Positions 61,501 to 64,000 of a stretch of DNA of 64,000 bases are shown here, piece by piece. Positions within the stretch are counted from its first letter, which is position 1. The number at the start of each line of letters is the position of its first letter. This DNA comes from JAXLWB01 sp046328715. GTDB lineage: Bacteria > Chloroflexota > Anaerolineae > Caldilineales > Caldilineaceae. The DNA lies in NCBI GenBank assembly GCA_046328715.1, contig JAXLWB010000050.1:1-64000 (forward strand). The letters run 5' to 3'. The position numbers and the translations under genes are program-made. The notes below the pieces were generated by a model, which was not told where the DNA came from, did no database searches, and was given only the letters and a program-made list of their open reading frames with translations.

Positions 61501-61714
61501 TAATCGTGGTGCCAAAGCGTTGCGCTATAATTCCCCATCCTTCGCCTGCTCGTACGGTATAGGTGGAATAGGCGGAGCTATCGGGCGTGGCAGTTGGCTG
61601 GTCGCTGCTGGACTGGGCAAGCGCTACGGAGAGACTTGCTGGCAGCACCAGCGCCCAAAACATAACAATTGCCAACATGCTACGGCGTGGAAAAGAGACG
61701 CGCTTAGGATTCAT
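58520..61714 (-). CDS. Secreted LysM protein with duplicated VCBS/TPR-like module
   Basis: The 1064-residue exported protein has a signal peptide (about 1-34, cut near SVALAQS). Two LysM domains lie at about 52-97 and 108-153 (TVRAGEGWGIIAQRFG and VVQPGDGWGVIAARFG) and should bind peptidoglycan. A Thr/Ser/Glu/Pro linker (155-270) leads to a module of about 330 residues that occurs twice. Each copy has Asp-rich VCBS-like turns (DWTGDGMPD, DFNSDGVED, DLNGDGKID) and a helical TPR-like part, ending in similar text (YGYANPSFSATDFC, YGINHPTLGSDRIC). Calcium binding and ligand are inference. Function unknown. Confidence 0.78.
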   Translation of the reverse strand: MNPKRVSFPRRSMLAIVMFWALVLPASLSVALAQSSSDQPTATPDSSAYSTYTVRAGEGWGIIAQRFGTTITELKRLNPQAVRYGDILHVGEQLQIPYQAPIPVATEYVVQPGDGWGVIAARFGVSMSALMNANPQYVRDGLILRTGDRLSIPAVGQAANLGSQNPAAQVTVETDTQTQSGVVTINPETPAPSTDTPTEVPTETATEAPTATDTPTSEPTATETAIPEATVAEAAPVTESTTISETSPITGASAISATGAISEAMPTSEPVAGCPVNFADYPEVIVAKVNEADGVAGLQSYLEGCGVMRPDSVVSEDWTGDGMPDIALLYQNPTPTSGITETELLVLDSISNTFTLGYQARPAGDVQLLATSDINQDGHPDIVWSDRNCGASTCFVTVNMRSWDGVAWQNWTTGNLTLPEATVSLEEKSDTGQGEEIILNGGLYGSVNAGPQRSRVETWGSVDGKPYTRLDVTYNASPCLYHAVLDANEAYAKAAENGYDEAQKLYEKAATDTTLKPCWTRDNEDAELRSFSLFRLALVAAKTDRAQEAADLVQSILDLYPSSPITPAISIWLNTLQTTGNVEGACAQANEYADKNPQVVDILANYGYANPSFSATDFCPVSAASTTAATSQSSTVTTTTSEAAATDPITATEAAASESSNAASTPVESATETISQTSPVSETSTVSETTTATSNCPSDLSGFAQALPDVLAIANGDRQSVLDYLTICKAANNTAGDVETGDFNSDGVEDVLVMPSIVADLGFGPNGTQGAVLVYHGVGDGSYSLAYNPEIYGGTNLLADEDLNGDGKIDLAWTVTGCTVSCVTETQVVTWDGEAKNYKSIIRPGALIAEGKVELAPIPPSDPGKGRQIVMSGGVSSLPDSGLPVPHTEVWESVNGAPFQRVQWSYDRKAEGNDCLRLRLVEADMALEAADVLSYTTAIDLYQSAINDAKLKACSIHQMDPITEVALLQGLGQFRLVEALALSGDSEGSQVALANLNESNANEDYKAIAATWLEHYQSDLNAATACNSILATLTAKQELWQVTDHYGINHPTLGSDRICFVPEW

Positions 61715-61742
61715 GATGGACTCCTGGTGTAAAAGGAACAGA

Positions 61743-61808
61743 GTTGCAAAGTTAAAAAGTGGCAGAGTAACAAGTTGGCTCTACTTTGCCACTTTTTAAC
61801 TTTGCAAC
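61743..61808. repeat. Palindromic repeat, family C
   Basis: A 27-bp inverted repeat with one mismatch (61743-61769, 61782-61808) contains GTTGCAAAGTTAAAAAGTGG. It lies between the DUF3048 and LysM genes, both on the minus strand. Confidence 0.8.
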
Positions 61809-61820
61809 CTGCAATCATTC

Positions 61821-62969
61821 TTACTGGTAACTCACATCTTTCACTGACTGCACGACCTGTATCCAACTTTGGCCGGGATGAAGTTTGATGACAACTTCGC
61901 CGGGACCAATCCAGCGGGGCGGTACGCCTGACTCGGCACGCCAGGTGCCTTCGTAGACTTTGCCATCGCGGAAGACACGCAGATCGCCGAAGCCCCAAAG
62001 CTCAATGTTGACGCCTTTGGTGCCTAAGGAATCTTCGACAATGTCGGTGAGTTGGTGGACCGCGCCGACTAAGATCACATTTTGTGCTAGAATGGCCTTG
62101 CCAGTTGCTGGATCGACCTGCTGCTGACCGCCTTGGACACGCGTATAGCCGCCAGCAGAGGCATCATATTGCCATTGTACCGAATTGCCACCCGGATAGG
62201 GAATGCTGATTGTGCTCCCGCCTCCGGCATCGCTGCCCGGGGGATTATTGTCAAACTCGAAGCCGGGTCGACTCCAGGCGATCTCGTTGTTGGTGGCAGC
62301 CAACCAGCGGCGTACGCCATCCGTGCTCACCTGAAGGCGCGTGCGGTAGTCGGTTCCCAGATTCTGAAAATAGACATTGTTGGAAGGGTCATCAATGTCG
62401 GCATCCAAATATGGGAAGCCAACCTCGTTCTTCAAGATGTAGCGGATCGCATCGCTGCCACCCGAACAAGCCAATGCCCCGTCGTAGGAGCCGACCATCC
62501 AAACGTTGGGGTAGCGTGCCGAACGCACCGGTCCAATACGCGCCGCATCCTGGCTTTGGTACATGGCGCTGATACGCGTGAGCGTAAAGCCATCGACGGT
62601 ATATTCGTAGACCAGATCGGCCTGACTGAGGCCCCAATGAGCAGCACGACCTACCGGGTCATTGTTGATGCAGACGAAGATCGGTCGGCGCTGAAGGCGA
62701 GCCGGATCATCGACGGCTAGCCCAGTGAAGGGGGCAATGTTGCCAGGTTGTGGCGTAGCCGTAGGTGGTTCGGACACGGGCGTGTCGGTCGCCAGCAAAG
62801 GAATGGGCGTCGGTGTTTCTGTCGGCGCGGCCTGCGCTACGGCTGGAGCGGCGGCCTCAGCTGTAGGGGTTTTGGTGGGAGTTGGTGTAGGTAATTCAGT
62901 TGACCCACAGGCGGACAGACTGGTTACTAAGAAGAAAAATAGGATGGTGCCAATAATGCGTCGGAGCAT
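61821..62969 (-). CDS. DUF3048 (YerB-like) lipoprotein
   Basis: The 382-residue lipoprotein starts at the ATG at 62969, with lipobox LSACG just after the signal segment; the open frame reaches 23 codons further without support. A Thr/Pro/Ala linker leads to the DUF3048 domain: APFTGLAVDDPARLQRRPIF, then RIGPVRSARYPNV, GGSDAIRYIL and WQYDASAGGYTRVQGGQQ. The usual pattern of the family is present and complete. YerB-like proteins are associated with the cell envelope; the exact role is unknown. A family C hairpin precedes the LysM gene. Confidence 0.85.
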   Translation of the reverse strand: MLRRIIGTILFFFLVTSLSACGSTELPTPTPTKTPTAEAAAPAVAQAAPTETPTPIPLLATDTPVSEPPTATPQPGNIAPFTGLAVDDPARLQRRPIFVCINNDPVGRAAHWGLSQADLVYEYTVDGFTLTRISAMYQSQDAARIGPVRSARYPNVWMVGSYDGALACSGGSDAIRYILKNEVGFPYLDADIDDPSNNVYFQNLGTDYRTRLQVSTDGVRRWLAATNNEIAWSRPGFEFDNNPPGSDAGGGSTISIPYPGGNSVQWQYDASAGGYTRVQGGQQQVDPATGKAILAQNVILVGAVHQLTDIVEDSLGTKGVNIELWGFGDLRVFRDGKVYEGTWRAESGVPPRWIGPGEVVIKLHPGQSWIQVVQSVKDVSYQ

Positions 62970-63187
62970 AGGGTACTTGAATAGCAATCGAGAATTTGAG
63001 AGTAAATAAATGGCGGAGAATCGACAACCGTTGATCATTTGTTTTGTTTAGAATACACTTTATCCTGCCGAATAAGATATATTCTAAGCCAACCGCAGGT
63101 CATCATTCACCGCAACCGCAGGTTAATCATTTCCTAGGGACTTACGGTCAGTGTGATAGTATAACATGCGTGCTACAATATAAAACT

Positions 63188-63445
63188 ATGGACTCACCCT
63201 TTGCTGAGTTTGAGGACAATTCTCTGCTTTCCAACTTGAAACGGTGGCACTTGAGCCATGCGCTGCTTTTGTTTCTGGCTGGCCATCGCCCTCTGGCGTT
63301 CATAGTCGGTCAAGGGCTGTACTTATTCACTCCACTTGCTGAACTCGTGGGTTTCGCCAAGGCAGAGCGTTTCGCTCAACTGTTGAGTCAGCCCGAAGGC
63401 ATGGCCTGGCTGGAGCAGGCATTACGAGACCAAAACAAAACATAA
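63188..63445 (+). CDS. Small hypothetical protein
   Basis: The 85-residue protein starts at the ATG at 63188, 8 bases after a TACAAT box (63174-63179), suggesting a leaderless mRNA. It has a mid hydrophobic stretch (ALLLFLAGHRPLAFIVGQGL) that could be one membrane segment, then a helical tail. No family recognised. It precedes the last partial gene by 89 bases. Confidence 0.5.
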   Translation: MDSPFAEFEDNSLLSNLKRWHLSHALLLFLAGHRPLAFIVGQGLYLFTPLAELVGFAKAERFAQLLSQPEGMAWLEQALRDQNKT

Positions 63446-63447
63446 AC

Positions 63448-63504
63448 CGTGAAACGGATGGAGCGGAAAGAAGAAGCTCTTTCATTTACGCATCACATTT
63501 CACG
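63448..63504. repeat. Weak palindrome, family D-like
   Basis: CGTGAAACGGATG on the left and CATCACATTTCACG on the right share text with the elements at 36103 and 36658. Confidence 0.4.
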
Positions 63505-63534
63505 CAGCAAAAATTGTTTCTTCTATGCTTTGGA

Positions 63535-64000
63535 ACCGTTCTAGCACCACGATTCTGCGCAACTGGCAGATCGAAATCGATCATTGTTTGGAAACGGGGC
63601 AAACGCCACTGTTACAGCTCGGCGAGAGCCTGGATCTGTTGGATGCCTTGCCAGGGATCTTTGCCTTGCGCGAACTGATGGAACAGCGTCCACTGGCCAA
63701 TGTACCTCAAGTTGTCATTGGTGGCAAAGGACCTGCTTGGTTATTGTCACTCTGGCAGCGGCGAAGTCAAAAGGAATGGACGCGTAAAAATAGTGTACGT
63801 CTCGTCTTTGGGGGGGCCGATTCCGCAACAACAATCGCCAGCACCGCCATCACAGGCAGCGCTGAATCGGATCGATTGCATTACTGGCAAGAGGTACGCC
63901 CTCTTGCGTTGGCGGCGCGCATCGAGCCACAGAGCCAGCCTGCTGTGCCACTGACGCTCGATTCACTCCCCGTGGCCGTGATCGAAAACGGCATCGATCC
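63535..64000 (+). CDS. Hypothetical protein (partial, continues beyond window)
   Basis: The frame opens at the ATG at 63535 and stays open to the window end (155 codons). The sequence begins MLWNRSSTTILRNWQIE, then has VVIGGKGPAWLLSLWQRRS, VRLVFGGADSAT and PVAVIENGIDP. Alternating strands and helices suggest an alpha/beta fold. I recognise no family from this part. Confidence 0.55.

Overview
The window looks like a chromosomal segment of a Chloroflexota bacterium, most likely Anaerolineae/Caldilineae. This is inference from several traits: lipoproteins with long Thr/Pro/Ala linkers, a form II molybdenum hydroxylase (coxSLM-type), the F420 gene cofC, a YugP-type zinc peptidase, DUF3048 and LysM envelope proteins, a PucC-like transporter, and moderate GC with many -10 boxes almost touching the start codon. 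No rRNA, CRISPR array, transposase, integrase or phage gene was found, and there is one tRNA.

Layout. 1-5.4 kb: partial hydroxyacid dehydrogenase, SAM methyltransferase, RtcB RNA ligase, and an ECF sigma / membrane anti-sigma pair. 5.7 kb: tRNA-Leu(CAA). 6-11 kb: an SH3 lipoprotein and a four-cNMP-domain membrane protein that share a C-terminal domain, facing a caspase-fold-like protein. 11-15 kb: PucC-like transporter, membrane-anchored Cas4-like nuclease, cofC, rplY (L25/Ctc). 15.5-19.4 kb: coxS-coxL-coxM. 19.7-27.4 kb: small proteins, phosphoesterase, nucleoside hydrolase flanked by a duplicated scar, HEAT protein, a GNAT/methyltransferase chimeric pseudogene, amine oxidase, DinB, a GH43/130-like propeller and a LexA-like winged helix. 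27.4-37.7 kb: a catabolic island with an enolase-superfamily enzyme, a class V aminotransferase, a peptide/Ni-type ABC importer without ATPases, three amidohydrolases and a Rieske protein. 37.7-46.5 kb: tRNA deacylase, YugP, MurJ, a nuclease-like/Tudor-like protein, a GT-C membrane protein, a lipoprotein and an RsmD-like protein. 46.6-58 kb: rhamnulokinase, FAH-family enzyme, TsaC, class III aminotransferase, FAD amino-acid oxidase-like enzyme, DapA-like aldolase, SDR and glycine decarboxylase (gcvP) behind a tandem glycine riboswitch. 58-64 kb: LysM and DUF3048 envelope proteins and a partial hypothetical gene.

How it fits together. The 27-37 kb and 48-58 kb blocks look like uptake and breakdown of small organic acids, peptides or amino acids. 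The cox block adds an oxidative molybdenum enzyme. The envelope genes (sigma/anti-sigma, MurJ, LysM, DUF3048, SH3, cNMP protein) form a second theme.

The most unusual genome-level signal is in the gaps. More than twenty intergenic hairpins, nearly all at gene 3' ends, fall into several unrelated word families, such as a CAGAG..CCCACACGT family and an AAGATGAAGGGATGACAGGAT family. Each is an inverted copy of a short, often internally reiterated text. They probably act as terminators, but their dispersal looks like REP/MITE-type spread.
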